DNA of 64,000 bases, taken from Glandiceps talaboti (lineage: Eukaryota > Hemichordata > Enteropneusta > Spengelidae). Below are positions 34,402 to 47,298 of the stretch, one piece after another. Numbering within the stretch: position 1 is the first letter of the stretch; every line of letters begins with the position of its first letter. Position numbers and translations under genes: made by a program. A model generated the notes under the pieces. It saw nothing but the letters and a program-made list of their open reading frames with translations. It searched no databases and was not told where the DNA came from. Where the stretch lies: contig NC_135571.1 in NCBI RefSeq assembly GCF_964340395.1, positions 3,260,111-3,324,110 of the forward strand, given 5' to 3'.

Positions 34402-36322
34402 CATACAAATTAAAAGATTTTGACTCTGTATTAGAAAGCAATATTTGTACATGTAAATTTACCTCCCGTTATTGGCAAGATATTTTGTTCCATTTTATAT
34501 AAGAGACAGGATTTATGGTTAAATGAAAACGGTCCTATCATCGAACTACAATCAGCCTTTAAGAAATAGCGAAGTGCAATAGATAATATATTTATTCTTA
34601 ATACTATTATTACAGATTATTTAGCTAAACCCAAAGGAAGAATGTTTTGTGCGTAAGTCGATTTTGAAAAAGCCTTTGATAGGGTACAACACTATCTACT
34701 CTTCTATAAGTTATTCAAATCTGGTATGAAGGGAAATTACTTTCGTACTTTAATGTCAATGTATAGCAATGTTCAAGCTTGTGTTCGAACACCTCATGGT
34801 TTGACTAACTTCTTTCATTGTAATTGTGGCTTAAACAGGGGTCTGTTATATCCCCACTTTTATTTTGCTTTTTTGTAAATGACATCGAAAGAGAACTACA
34901 AACCGAAAAATCTGCCGGAGTCTATATTGCTGGCCTAAATTTGTGGCTATTACTATTTGTAGACGATCTGGTCTTAATGAGTGATACCGTCGTTGGGCTG
35001 CAAAGATTATTAAATAAATTGTCCATGTATTGTAAACGTTGGCTCCTAAATGTAAATCATGCCAAAACTAAAATTATTGTATTTAACAAGGTGGGATAAT
35101 TAAGAAAACTGAGAAATGGTTCTTAGATGGGCACAAACTTGACGTTGTCCCTTTTTATAAATACCTCGGAATCATTATGTCGAGTAGCGGCAAATGGTAT
35201 TTAGCTCAGAAAACCCTTGCACTTCAAGCCAGCAAAGCTATGTTTACTGTTCAAAACCAACTGGCTAAACTTGGAGACATACCAGTCAATGCCGCGCTTA
35301 AAGTTTTTGATGGAAAAATATCACAGATACTCAACTATGCAGCAGAGATTTGGGGTTTTCATAAAGAAACTGACATTGAACGTGTCCATAGTAAATTTCT
35401 ACGTTACATATTGGGTTTAAATCAACATACGCCAAACTGTGCTTCCCTTCCTGAAACCGGTCGTTTACAATTAATTGTTACCAGACAAATCAAAATAATC
35501 AAGTATTGGTTTAAGTTGTTAAATTTGAAACCAGACCGCATCCTGTCTCTATGCTATAAGTATCAGTACGGAACGGCTGAAAATGATGTAAATTGTTGGG
35601 CCCTTGACGTCAAACACTTGTTATGTTGTTTTGGTTTTAGTGAAGTATGGCAGACACAGGGTGTTGGAAATGAAAATAGTTTTATCAATATATTCAAGGA
35701 CAGGTGCAAGGATATCAATAGTCAACTAATACACAGTGAAATGTTAGAAACCTCTAAACTAGACATGTATTGTAATTTCAAATCTTTATTGACCTATCAT
35801 ATGAGATTTACCTAGACGTAGTGGACAAAAAAGTGTTCCGCTATGCACTCTGTCGCCTTCGTACGTCATCTCATCAGCTACAAATTGAAAACTGTAGATG
35901 GGAAAGAACAAAACCCCCTAGAAGTGATCGAGTGTGTCCTTTCTGTCAAAATGGAACAATTGAAGATGAATATCATTTTTGTCTGGTCTGTCCTACATAT
36001 GATGACATACGAAGGAAGTACATTCCAGATTATTTCTTCGACCCACCTGCTCTACAAAATGTATTTAAGTTCTTAATACTATTATCAACAAAACATGAAC
36101 ATTTAATTAGACAACTCTCATGTTATGTTCACTTTGCTTTTCAGAAAAGAGCTGAAATGATTGAAAAATCTGGATGACGGTAAACAACTGTACAACTTTT
36201 GGTTTATAAAGTTTTGTACATAAAGGCCGGTGGCCTAATATTATACGAATAAAACATTTATTCATTCATACAAATTAAAGGATTATGACTCTGTATTAGA
36301 AAGCAATATTTGTACATGTAAA
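34402..36322 (+). mobile_element. 5'-truncated LINE with 56-bp target-site duplication
   Basis: Flanking direct repeats 34402-34457 and 36267-36322 (CATACAAATTAAAAGATTTT...GTACATGTAAA) match at 54 of 56 positions. Between them: polymerase blocks SAFKK, RSAIDNIFILNT, YLAKPKGRMFCA, VDFEKAFDRV, LLFVDDLVLMSD (the catalytic FADD box, with A changed to V), NHAKTKIIVFNKVG, YLGIIMSSSGKW, ILNYAAEIWGF, then a C-terminal zinc motif VCPFCQNGTIEDEYHFCLVC. It ends with a poly(A) signal and an ATTC tail at about 36247-36266. Several stops and frameshifts: inactive. The 5' part (endonuclease) is absent. Confidence 0.92.
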
Positions 36323-36769
36323 GTGACAAACAGTGAAAGACTAGCTAGTTACCTTTCTCTTATAACCACACACAATCTAGTTAGTATCTAAAACATGCTT
36401 TCCATGTTGTGCATACTCTGCCTGATCTGGTCACTTGTAAAAGTTCCTGATATCATTGTCATCATCATCATCATCATCGTCATCACCTTCACCTTCAGTA
36501 TTGCCATTATCAGTGTCACTCATCTGACTCACTGGTACTACTTAATTAAGTCAGTACAAGTCTCACTGTCCGTGTTCTCTATTACATTCAAAACTAAATC
36601 ACCACCACCACCACCACCATCATCAGCATCTACATCAGTATATGGTACGTCTCAATACTTCTTTTGCTGGCACTCATTAGAAGTTGATGTTTGTGTTGGA
36701 GTTGGCATGGAGGTACCTTGTTAATATTGGCTTAACGCTCTGTGCATACTATTCCTTTTACCTCCATGG

Positions 36770-37006
36770 AGTTGGCAATCCAGTTATACCTTTGTTGTTG
36801 TTGTTATTTAATATTAACACGTGTTCTTCTGATGGCGAGCCCTGTGACCTGGCAAACTTATGCTGTTCACGAAGAATTCTGTCCAACTCTTCCTTCGAGT
36901 CTATTGTCTCACAGATACTATCAATTTTGTCATAACCAAGATATATCGGGACATCCATAACTTTATCTAAATTGTGCATTCGACGTTCGACATGTCGCGA
37001 CACCAT
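36770..37006 (-). CDS. Candidate first exon of a minus-strand gene
   Basis: An ATG at 37006 opens a frame reading MVSRHVERRMHNLDKVMDVP, then IYLGYDKIDSICETIDSKEE, LDRILREQHKFARSQGSPSE; it is charged, helical-looking and non-repetitive. Possible donors are GTCACA near 36850 and GTAAAA near 36766. Farther along the minus strand, 36540-36640 can encode DVDADDGGGGGDLVLNVIE, an acidic stretch of uncertain status. It could be the N-terminus of the SET-exon gene, but nothing proves the link. No known domain. Confidence 0.3.
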
Positions 37007-37128
37007 GTCTGATAGCAGGAGGGACGAAAAGCTTCAAAAGTTCAAGCGTCACTCGACTCTGAACTCCAGTATGGCACAAACAAATCACCAACAAACTAAC
37101 AGAGTCAACAACAAAGGTCACTCTGCGA

Positions 37129-37297
37129 GCGATATTCTTATAAAATCGGTAGCGATGTCATTTCCACAGTCACACACACAACACAGTGTGTGACTGTGGA
37201 AATGACATCGCTACCGATTTTATAAGAATATCGCCAATCCCTATAATAACATCATTGTTCTGTATTAGGACCGTCATAGACAAGAATAAAACCATTT
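37129..37297. mobile_element. Perfect 49-bp hairpin element
   Basis: Arms 37129-37177 and 37186-37234 are perfect complements over 49 bp (GCGATATTCTTATAAAATCG...) with an 8-bp loop. Its right side continues to 37297 as the inverted partner of 31707-31801. Confidence 0.9.
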
Positions 37298-39126
37298 AGC
37301 GGTGAACGAACTTACGCATATCGTAAGTACAGTACTAGCAGTAGTAGTAAGAAAACCGTCTAGAAACGGGACAACTACCGATTACCAGATTTAACGATTT
37401 CGATATTACCGTATCACTTTCTTCTAACGATGTCTTTAGACCTTAAAAAGTACAAAGATCCCCCCCCCCCCACATTTTGGAGAAAACTGATACTCAATCA
37501 ATGAATTGTACGGTGTACGCCGGCGTACAGTTTGACGTTGTACTGAACGATAACAGCTGATAACAATTTGACGATTACCTATTGCGCTGACATTGATCAT
37601 ACCTAGTATTCAACCGAAATAGCTATAAACATCATTTGATTCAAAAATTAAACTAGAATTTTGAGGGAATGCTATTGATTTTCGAACAAATGCAAAATTC
37701 AACACCAAAATTTATTTACGGACGATACGATGGCGGCCAATGTACAACATATTATAATGTTGTTCAGGCCCCGGGGTCCAGACGATCGGGATTTCTTTTT
37801 TCAATCGTTCTCAAATCGAACAAGACTTTATTTCTGAGTGAAAAGTATTTTCGACTTACAGCTCATAAACAAATCCAGTGAAAAAATGTAAAAAACTTTA
37901 TACTTTCAACAATTTTGTAAGTATACCGCGCAACTTAATTTTAAAACTTCGGACACCCGGCCCACCTGCCCCTTGCACTGTGCCCGCCATGTTGGATACG
38001 ATACGAAACTCAGGTTTCAGACGCATCATAAATATATGTGACCGAAATAAAAGTTAAATTGTTTTAATCAAGATTAAATTATATTCATTGGGCTTTGAAG
38101 GAAAAAATGTCCAAGATGCAAGGCTTCAAAACAAAGATATGCTTTATACTGTACAACTACTAGTACAAGGGGGCATCCAGTTTACAAGTTTCATTTTGAA
38201 GCGACGGACATTTTCTCAATCGATCTAGAATTAAATAACTTCATTTCTGCCAGAATATTTTCGTCACACAGCCAAACCATATACTTTTGTTTTGATAGTA
38301 TTGGGGTTTGTATTTCAAAAAGAGGTTACGAAATATTGGCTTTGAAACAGTAAAATACTACATTACGAAGAATGAGGCAGTGGTGTTCAACAATGTCCGA
38401 CCGACTGCAGACATGATTTGACTTCTGACTGAATAATCTTTTTAGCTTAGAACTATCATAATAAACTATCAAATTTCTCCAAAAAAGGGGAATTATACTT
38501 ACAATTTTGGAATGATACTTACTGAAAAAGTTCTTCACTCAATCACTGTGGTCAGCCGAGCTCTGCACTCCACCACGGACTGAATCTGACGCGACAACTG
38601 TAAGTCACGTGACAATTTACGTTCGATGTAGCAAACAGAAGTTTTCAGCGCATTGTCAAATATATAACTTCTGAGGAGCAATTTTAGAAGGGCCCAATCA
38701 CTATATATTTTGGTTTTTGGGCGTAAAAATTAACAATAATCCTCGAGACTTGGCGAATATGTCCGTTTGAGTCTCGGTAACATGTATGTGGAGAGATAAT
38801 ACAGATATTATATGAAAATTAAGATTTAAATTTAAAAAAACCTCACTTCCCCCCATGGTTGACTTTTTATGCATCGAACATATAAACTGTCGATTTTGGA
38901 GTCCCTGATATCACCAATTTAAATCAGTTCCTGTGGTTGAAACCTGATATATGAGATTGTATTATCATTCCCTGTTGTGTCAATCTTTAACACTTCAAGA
39001 GGCACATCGGAAAGTATTGAATCATAATCTCAAAACGTTAAGGGGAAACAAAATTTTCTCCCTAAAGATGATTTCCCCCTATGGTAGATTTTTTCCGCAT
39101 GTATATTCCCCCTAATCCTCAGATAG

Positions 39127-39178
<52 letters not shown>

Positions 39179-39223
39179 AAAATACAATAACAGCCATGTA
39201 TGACGACTGAGTACATAGTAGGC
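37298..39223. other. Spacer with GGGGAAA words and an AT tract
   Basis: A C run lies at 37461-37470. 38850-39120 carries words like CCCCATGGTTGACTTTTTA and TTTCCCCCTATGGTAGA, related to those at 18340-18665 and to the satellite core. An AT tract lies at about 39132-39174. No gene. Confidence 0.5.
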
Positions 39224-39373
39224 CCACAGTCACTTGTGAGCTAATATTTTATTCAAGGATAGTCATAATACAAAATACTAGTAACTTGTTTAGTAAAAAT
39301 ACAGGTGACAGTAATATTCGTAACTATTTTCTACCATGTTTGAATAGAATATTAGCCCACAAGTGACTGTGAG
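39224..39373. mobile_element. 150-bp MITE with ~32-bp terminal inverted repeats
   Basis: Ends CCACAGTCACTTGTGAGC...and its near complement. Non-coding centre. It lies about 300 bp before the SMPD2 start codon. Confidence 0.85.
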
Positions 39374-39633
39374 TCGGCCAATATACATTTTGTAGTATGT
39401 GTTTTATGGCATATTCATTTACTCGTGCATATTATTATTGTTGTTTTTTTGTAAAAAAAAATTCTTCGTTTGCCTGTTTGTAAATTGTAACGCGGCATGA
39501 TGTGTAGGAGAGTCAAGTCGCGCTGTCCCTTTGGTTCTAAAGGTGAAAGGTGAAAGGTTATTTGAGGTCACTATCTTCTGCAAACGTATCAAAGTCCACT
39601 CTACAGCTAACGTGTCAAAGAGCTCGTTTTGAG

Positions 39634-39641
39634 GCCATTTT
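39634..39641. promoter_or_regulatory. YY1-like site before SMPD2
   Basis: GCCATTTT (reverse AAAATGGC) fits the YY1 core AANATGGC and lies 29 bp before the ATG. A similar site lies at the same distance in PSMD13. Match by eye only. Confidence 0.3.
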
Positions 39642-39669
39642 CCAACGTGGTAGGAAATTTGAAGTCACC

Positions 39670-42600
39670 ATGGACAGTGGAAAATCGACAGAGTTGCGAG
39701 TTCTCAACTTAAACTGTTGGTGAGTAAAACAAATATTGTAAAAGCAGGGCGTATTTTCTGGCGACGATCGCGCGACAATGAATAAATTGCAAATGGCTGC
39801 TCAGCGATTGTGATAGAATTTGCACACTCAAAGCAATGAAATCAAAATGTGTGTGTGCACCCAGGGAATGTAAATCTGATTATAAGGCGTGATATAGAGA
39901 GCGTATACATAAGTTGTATTTGCCTTTTTTTTTTTTAAAGATTTCGTTCTTTTCGCTCCCACTGCCAAGTTCCCGTTTGCATCTCGGAATCTGCTCCAAC
40001 CCGGAAGTCTAAATACACGCATAATACCTCCACTCACAGTCTAGTTCCTATACAGTATCATTACCATTTACACCTCCTCTCACAGTCTAGTTCCTACACA
40101 GTATCTTTACCATTTACACCTCCACTCACAGTCTAGTTCCTATACAGTATCTTTACCATTTACACCTCCACTCACAGTCTAGTTCCTATACAGTATCTTT
40201 ACCATTTACACCTCCACTCACAGTCTAGTTCCTATACAGTATCATTACCATTTACACCTCCTCTCAGTCTAGTTCCTACACAGAATCTTTACCATTTACA
40301 CCTCCACTCACAGTCTAGTTCCTACACAGTATCTTTACCATTTACACCTCCACTCACAGTCTAGTTCCTACACAGTATCTTTACCATTTACACCTCCTCT
40401 CACAGTCTAGTTCCTACACAGTATCATTACCATTTACACCTCCACTCACAGTCTAGTTCCTATACAGAATCGTTACCATTTACACCTCCACTCACAGTCT
40501 AGTTCCTACACAGTATCTTTACCATTTACACCTCCACTCACACATGGTTTAGAGACCACATTGGCATCCAGACTAGTACAAATCTGATACCATTAATTTA
40601 TTACATCAAAGAAACTGCCGAATGTATACCTTGCCTTTAGTTAGAAGACTTAACCTGTACACACTTGTTAAATTTACATGCATTATAATGCAATACTTTC
40701 CTTGACTGGCAAGTTCTCCATGTATAGGCTGGTTAAGTTCCTATATTGGCCAACTTCTCTTGATATCATTCCATTTATTTACTTGGTTCTTTTTCTCAAC
40801 CATTTCAATTCCATATAGGGCAGCCCCACTCCGGGAAATAGAGGTATTTTAATAAACTTTGTGTTCTCGCAGTCACTTCATGATTTCACAATTGCAAAGG
40901 AACACCAAATTGAAAGTTTATTTCACCTCTCGTTCTCACACTGGGTCACCATAGCTACATGGGACATACATATTTATTAGAATTCTTAGTACTTATGAAA
41001 TTTAAGATAAAAATTCATGAATATTCAGTGTGCATCTAATAACTATGTATGTCTGGTAAGTCCCATGATGCAATGGTGACCTCGTGTGAGAAAAGTAGAG
41101 ATGAAATAAAGTTCCAATTTAGTGTTTTGTGACAATTTCCCAAAAATTGTGCGATGTGAAATCATGAAACGACTCTCCAGAACCCAAAGTATATGAAAAT
41201 GCATATCTTTCCCGATGTGGCACATTCCCCTTTAATAATATACTTTTACCTCCTTCAGGGGCGTCCCCTACTTCAATGTGAGTAAACTACGACATGAAAG
41301 AATGTCTGATATTGGTCAGGAGTTATCTAAAGGACTAGTGGACATCATCTGTCTCCAAGAGGTATGTACTCTACTCAGTTCTCTTATGATGAACTACAAG
41401 AGAGCTGTCAGTATCTCTGTTACATTGCTGAGGATGAATATGGAAACTACAAAATAGCTCAGTGTCTCTGTTACATATGTAATAACAGTCATTTATCAGA
41501 AATTTAGAATTAATGTAGTGTTTAAGATATTGATATGATGTAGATTATGATGTGATATATGATATGATATGATATGACATGACGTGATATTATAGTTATC
41601 AAATATTACATTCAAAGACATATTTCTTGATGTAGTTTAATCTTTAGACCTTGTCATGGTAGTATTATTTGACAAGATGTACAATTTACTATAAAAGTTA
41701 ATCACTTAACCAGTTTCATTCGACTAATAGCTAAGCCAATATTATTCTTTACAGCTATGGGACTTTGCAGATTTTGAAAAGATCAGAGATGCCATCAAAG
41801 AGAAATATCCACACTTTCATTATTTTCACAGGTAATCAGTCTATGTATGTATGTATAGTGTGTATGTATGCATACATGATGGTGTGAGTGCATGTATACT
41901 AGACTCTCTTACAGTCCTCTGAGTTTTGCTTCACTAAAAGGGTTGTCTTGTATGTACTGATATCTACTGCATAATAGGGAACTTGCAATCCAGACTGAGC
42001 ATGCTCAGACGTAAAGGATTATGGGATTATCTGTGGTTATCATAATACCTAATCTGGATCTACCGATAAAATTAACCTCCCATAATTGTAAGGGTGACTA
42101 TGAATTGATCATTCGTGGTTGCAAACAATGTAACGGTACTGTTTACAATACCAATTCATTAGTATTTATTATCACATTTCCCATGATGCAACATTCAAAA
42201 TGGCAGGTTTGCAAGTTCCCTATTGTACTGCATAATTGAATATCCATGTACTGTGTGCCCTCATCGATCACATAGGGTTAACCATTCATTGACGTGTTAC
42301 TGCGACACTCCGTGTTATCACGAAGCAATATGTAGCTAATGTGTAAAGTATTTGAAATTACAATTATATTTTATATGATTTTACTTTCATTTATTGTATT
42401 AACTAACAACGATTCTTTATTAATGGTCTTTCAGTGGTGTTATAGGAAGTGGTTTGAGTGTTTTCTCCAAGTCTCCAATTATTGATGCCTTTTTTCATCA
42501 TTATTCCGTCAATGGTTATCCTCATCGGTATCGTCATGGTGATTGGTATGGTGGTAAAATGGTTGGATTGTGTCAAGTCCTCCATCAAGGTTTAACCATC

Positions 42601-45600
42601 AATGTATATGTCACACATGTAAGTTAACCATTGACTCACATATTTAACACTTATTGCCTTGCCTAATTCGGGCACTAGTAGACATCAATTCATCCAATTC
42701 TAATGCTGATATATCCTTAACACTGCTGATGAGCCATAGCACAAAATGTCTTTTAATACAGTTTTTCCTTGTTTTTCAGTGACTGTTTTATAGAAAAGTC
42801 CACCTTCTTTACACCACACATCATAAACAATGTATTTCTCTCTCAACTTTTTCACATGCAATATAGTATACTATGGTACAAATACCATGACATCATGTCT
42901 CAGTAAATTAAAATTTCTTAGTCTATTTATGTCTATTGTGTCTATAAAATATCAGCAATTCCTAGTCTTATTGTGTCTATAATTCCATGCATAGTATAAT
43001 TTAATATAGCCACCATTCCATATCTATAAAGTATATTTATGTAAATCTGCCAGTCTAATGTTGTCTAATAATTCAGTATAGATACCATTCCTTGTCTATA
43101 AAATATCTGTCAATCTGTATGTCTCTATTTTGTTTATAGTTTCATGCTGAGTACAATTATGCTGTGTCACCATATCGTTTCCATCGGTTGATTCAAGCCT
43201 TTGAACTGTGTCAGTTCCTGGAACACACTAGACACACTAGTGATATCAGCATAATCGCCGGTGATTTTAACACAGAACCAAATGAGATTGGATATGAGTT
43301 ATTCTGTAAACTGACTGGTGCTAAGGACTGCTGGATATCTCAGACCTGTAAACAGGTATGTATGAGTTATTCTGTAAACTGACCAGTGCTAAGGACTGCT
43401 GGATATCTCAGACCTGTAAACAGATATGTATGAGTTATTCTGTAAACTCACCCATACTAAGGACTGCTGAATATCACATGTACTACACCATGCCCAGTAT
43501 TACATCACCTTTAGGTAAACACATTTTTTATACACTATCAATCAAATCAAATCGATTTTGGGGTCTGCACCAAAAAAACAGCGCCCTCAGTGGCAATCAT
43601 AGTTTTAACCTGTTTTTGTACAGCTTATGGATAATATTGGCCCCTGATTAATAACTACAATATCTAATTATTGTGGGTTATTTTAATCAATTATCAGTGA
43701 ACATACTGTCAGGTTGCCTGATTGAAAAATGGTACTCCAGTTACATCTAGGTACAGTTTTAACATGGTGACAGATTCAAAACGGAGAGATTTTGCTCAGG
43801 ATTTAAACTTGTCACTACACTACCTACAGATAATACAGACCACTAATTAACAGATACAATGTCTTTTTATAAGTACTTGACCAATTTTAGATATATTGTC
43901 TTCGTTTATTTGATGAAGAAATGTCCCAATTGGAGATAGTGCCAGTTGAACAGTTGTTGTGTCATGTTCAGACTTTATGTTGTTTTGTCCTGATCTGACT
44001 GTTGTGTTGTTTGATTGCGGTCTGACTTATGATGTCTTTTTCTTGAAGGATTCCGATGACCCAGGTTACACCAGCTGTTTACCTCATAACTCATTCACTA
44101 GTCGTACAGCTAGGCAGAAGAGAATTGATTATATATTTTACCAAGCCAACAAACAGTGCAATGTAGAATGCTCCGAATGTCACGTTACCATGGGAATAGT
44201 TCCAGGAAAATCTCACAGTTTTTCTGACCATGAGGCAGTCAGTGCAATATTTAAGATAACTACTGATCAGGAGAAATCAAAACCAGGTGATTATTTTGTA
44301 TATGTTCATTTTGTTCATGATTAGGCCTAATAAAAAAATTGTGTGGTTCCGATTACGCTCAATTTTAGAATAGGTGGGGTAGGTAGATTTTTAATTTTAT
44401 TTTATTATATATTTTTTTCACTTGTGAGTGTCTAGTTCAAGTAGTTATGTTTTCCGTTGTTTTCCAAATGGTCTCTGTGTTATTGGCTTATTCCTATCAG
44501 ATGTACAGCCATTACAGATTGGAAGAATAGTTTTATATTGTCTTTTTAAGTTGATGTTAATTTCTGCATCCACTATTTCTCGCGAGACTTCCAAGTTTTC
44601 GCGATTTTATTATTTTTTTCTCAAATATGTAAAAAAAAAGTTAGGGTCGATAGTGAAAAACTAGGTGGGGTTGGGTAACTGGAACCACACAGTTTATTTT
44701 TAGTAGGCCTTACAACCAAGATCAGAGGTTTTTGCAAAGTACAATCTATGTAATATTGCTAGAATTGAATGCGTCATCCTTTTTCCCTTTGAAACAAACA
44801 CTCAGTGAAAGCATACTTACAGACATGGTTTAGTTGGTACTGACATTGCTTTGAATAACGTCTCAGACACTGTGTTCGTTATCTGAGATCAAATCAATTA
44901 ATCAATCAATCAATCAATCAATCAAATTTCTATAACACCCATTTCCAGAGCAATGTTCTGTTCAGTAGCACTGAATGGCTAAAGCACACCATATGCTTTG
45001 GTGAACAAATAAGTCTTCAGTTTTGTTTTGAAACAAGCCAGGTATTGGAATTATTGTGTCTGGTAACCCTGATAGTAGACTGTAAGATACGTCGTGACGT
45101 TTCGCCCTCACCGGCCTCCTCTGTTAGGGGTTGGCCGATGGTTGAGGGTGCCCCGTCACGGCATACCTTATAGACTACCCTGATAGAGCACTTGGGCACT
45201 GCACAAGTGGTGACTAGATTTGAAAGTCTGAATTTGATTTGTATAATTTTGTTTAATTTAATTGAATTTATTTTTATTATTACACATGTACAAGAGATTA
45301 GTTACACCAGTGTGTTTGCATACCAGTGGTATTTGCACTGCAATGCAATACCAAAAACATTATTGCATACCTGCATGCAAATGATATGCAAATGAGGAAG
45401 CAATCGTTTGTTCTTTCAACATAATAACATGTGATTGCATAGTGTCATTTTTATGGAAATTTGTTGTTTGGGATAAACATGTGTAATAATAAAGACCCCA
45501 TGCCATGTGAGTTCCAGTGTGGGTACTCGGGGGTATTTGTAGGAGTGCATGCAGTGTTTTCTATTGCACTTTCGCTCACTACACTCATGCAAGTATTGCC

Positions 45601-46062
45601 GCAGAGAACACTGCAAGCACTTGTGCTAATACCCCCTGAGTATGCTACACTTTCACTCACGCGTCATGGGGTTCTGTCAATTTATTACTCAATGCCAAAA
45701 CTTCTTTTCTGAGTTCTCTTCATTTGTACCTTTCAGATGAGAGTAAAGACCAATCGTGTGAAGATAATGCCAGGATTCTAAGAGAAATGAGACAAGATTT
45801 AACCATGGCCCTTGAAGACCTAAAAAGTCGACAATTATGGACAAGAATCGGATTACTGTTATCTCTTATGTTATCCTTGATTTGGTTCATTCCTTTGTTT
45901 GACAACATCAAAGTGATCGTGTTGCTAGTGGTTACGCTGATAATAGCGTACTTATTTGGGAAAGCAACTATAGGTTTAAGAATGGAAAGAAAGTCATACA
46001 GGGAATGCCTCAATAATATGACATTGAAAATTAATAGTCTAGAGAGAAAAAGGAAGCAATGA
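39670..46062 (+). CDS. SMPD2: Neutral sphingomyelinase (7 exons)
   Basis: Exons 39670-39719, 41259-41361, 41755-41831, 42435-42618, 43140-43355, 44049-44286 and 45737-46062 join in phase to 397 residues (human SMPD2 has 423). The family cleaves sphingomyelin to ceramide and phosphocholine with Mg2+ at internal membranes. The DNase I-type fold is complete: LNLNCWG (12-18), Mg-binding Glu51 in CLQE, GSGLSVFSK, HGDWYGGK, YVTHFHAEYN (His138/His140), GDFN (Asp180, Asn182), KRIDYIFY and the catalytic SDHEA (Asp270, His271). Two membrane segments follow at about 326-344 and 349-365, as in SMPD2. No break seen. A 68-bp tandem copy of the end of exon 5 lies in intron 5 (43356-43475). The first in-frame ATG was taken as the start; its context ACCATGG is a strong Kozak match. 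Confidence 0.95.
40025..40545. repeat. 46-bp minisatellite in SMPD2 intron 1
   Basis: About 11-12 units with CTCACAGTCTAGTTCCTA and CAGTATCTTTACCATTTAC. Variation is limited to a few sites (TATACAG/TACACAG, ATCATT/ATCTTT), so copies are young or homogenised. Confidence 0.95.
40835..41232. mobile_element. Probable MITE in SMPD2 intron 1
   Basis: Inverted words face each other: CACTTCATGATTTCACAATT near 40874 against GCGATGTGAAATCATGAAAC near 41152, and CACTGGGTCACCATAG against ATGGTGACCTCGTGTG. A related but worn stretch is at 59065-59290. Exact ends uncertain. Confidence 0.55.
43290..43475 (+). repeat. Tandem copies of the SMPD2 exon-5 end and donor
   Basis: The exon's last 66 bp are followed by a 68-bp copy (43356-43423) that begins with the donor GTATGT, then a third partial copy to about 43475. 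In copy 2 the donor has become ATATGT, so only the first donor is intact. Read-through meets TGA ten codons in (GTATGTATGAGTTATTCTGT, then AAACTGA). Confidence 0.92.
43497..43763. mobile_element. Remnant of the TTAA-flanked MITE family
   Basis: Shares ATCAAATCAAATCGATTTTG and GGGGTCTGCACC with the element at 63134-63532. Ends are lost or diverged. SMPD2 intron 5. Confidence 0.55.
44323..44710. mobile_element. 388-bp MITE in SMPD2 intron 6
   Basis: Imperfect terminal inverted repeats of about 28 bp: AGGCCTAATAAAAAAATTGT...GTGGTTCC against GGAACCACACAGTT...TAGTAGGCCT. AT-rich non-coding centre. Related words near 11575-11650. Confidence 0.85.
44895..45066 (-). mobile_element. SINE/LINE 3'-end fragment, minus strand
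   Basis: Read on the minus strand it ends in TATAGAAATTTGATTGATTG with a GATT tail, and carries the retroposon-like string AAGACTTATTTGTTCACC. The family is not identified. Confidence 0.5.
45067..45186. mobile_element. Fold-back MITE with 9-bp target duplication, copy 1
   Basis: Element 45076-45177 (TAGACTGTAAGATACGTC...to GTATACC-type right end) is an imperfect palindrome with GCCCTCACCGGCC inside. It is flanked by CCCTGATAG on both sides (45067-45075, 45178-45186). A 9-bp duplication is typical of Mutator-like elements. Second copy at 48152-48255. Confidence 0.85.
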
Positions 46063-47298
46063 ATACACTGCCAAGATGAATTATTCAAATTTACAGTTTG
46101 ATGGAAACTTTCACATAAATGTTCATGTAAATTATGATGTAAATTAAGCCATTTAGTTTACTTAAATTATGAGGGATTAATATGATATTGCTCTGGTAGT
46201 TGAGCATTCAGTTTTCTAAGATAGACACAAACTAAAACTATTGTTGCAACATGTTGATACAACAGTGATAAGCTATTGAATGGACATTGGTTTAATTATA
46301 ATCTCAGTAGGGAGGTATCACAGAGTTTTATTGACAGAGTTCCATAAACTTACAGTGTAGTTGTTTTGGGACTTCCAATGTTTACACTATGTTGATCACA
46401 GGGTGTGATTAGAATCACACAACAGAGGAACCATTATCACCCACTTGTATAATCTACCACATTGAAGAACAATAGATTTAGTTTGCATCTATCTTAGTAA
46501 ACCAAAGGCTGGATTACCAGAGTCGTATTTATGACATGTGCAAGTAATCTAATTGTCTGCAGTTTATAAATATTCATAAATTTATTGTAACATGTTTTTA
46601 TCTTGGATTATATTCACTGTAGACACCAAGTCTCACCTGAAGTATTTGCTAAGTTGTAGTTTAAAGGGGCGCAAGCTGAATTTATATATTCTGAAATGTA
46701 ATGGTTTTTTTGCATATTAAATTACTCACAATATTCTACTTACTGATGTACACTTAACCATCACTTGCGATTGACTGAAGTCAAACCCGATATTAAGATA
46801 TAACTTATAAATGATCTGATGACGTAATTTATTATACATATCAAAAAATGTACAGGAACTCCCTAATATGCAACTAACAATGCCAGAACACAACTTGTAA
46901 TGTCATGAAAGGTGTGGATCGGCAGTTTATCAAAGTTTTTTTCAAAGTATTTTCACATAAGTGAAAAGCCACTTAAAGAGAGAGACTCTCTTACCATCAA
47001 CCAATCACAAACAGGGAGCACAAAAGTGATTAATTTCAATTCGACAATAGGAATTTCCAAATTTGAAGATAGCAAAACTTGTGTATTTTGAGTATGGCTA
47101 CAGGTTAGTATAACAAAAACACTCAGTGAATATGATCCAAAGAAATGACTTTAGACCAAGGGTTTTTTATAAGTGTGTTGGACAAATTGACAGGATTATA
47201 TCAAGTACATTTACTAGTTTATGTTATTTTCATACATGTTGACTTCAGAATGTAGTGGTTTATGTAATGTATCATGGTTAAATGTGATGGGAAACATT
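46063..47298. other. SMPD2 3' flank and spacer
   Basis: No gene. 46660-46925 (TTTAAAGGGGCGCAAGCTGA...) is similar along about 260 bp to 48475-48750 and partly to 54915-55135, so it is a dispersed repeat. No clear poly(A) signal for SMPD2 was fixed. Confidence 0.5.

Noticed and set aside
37669-37881. Short plus-strand frame at 37.7 kb
   Set aside because: No recognisable domain, no splice context and no support from neighbours.
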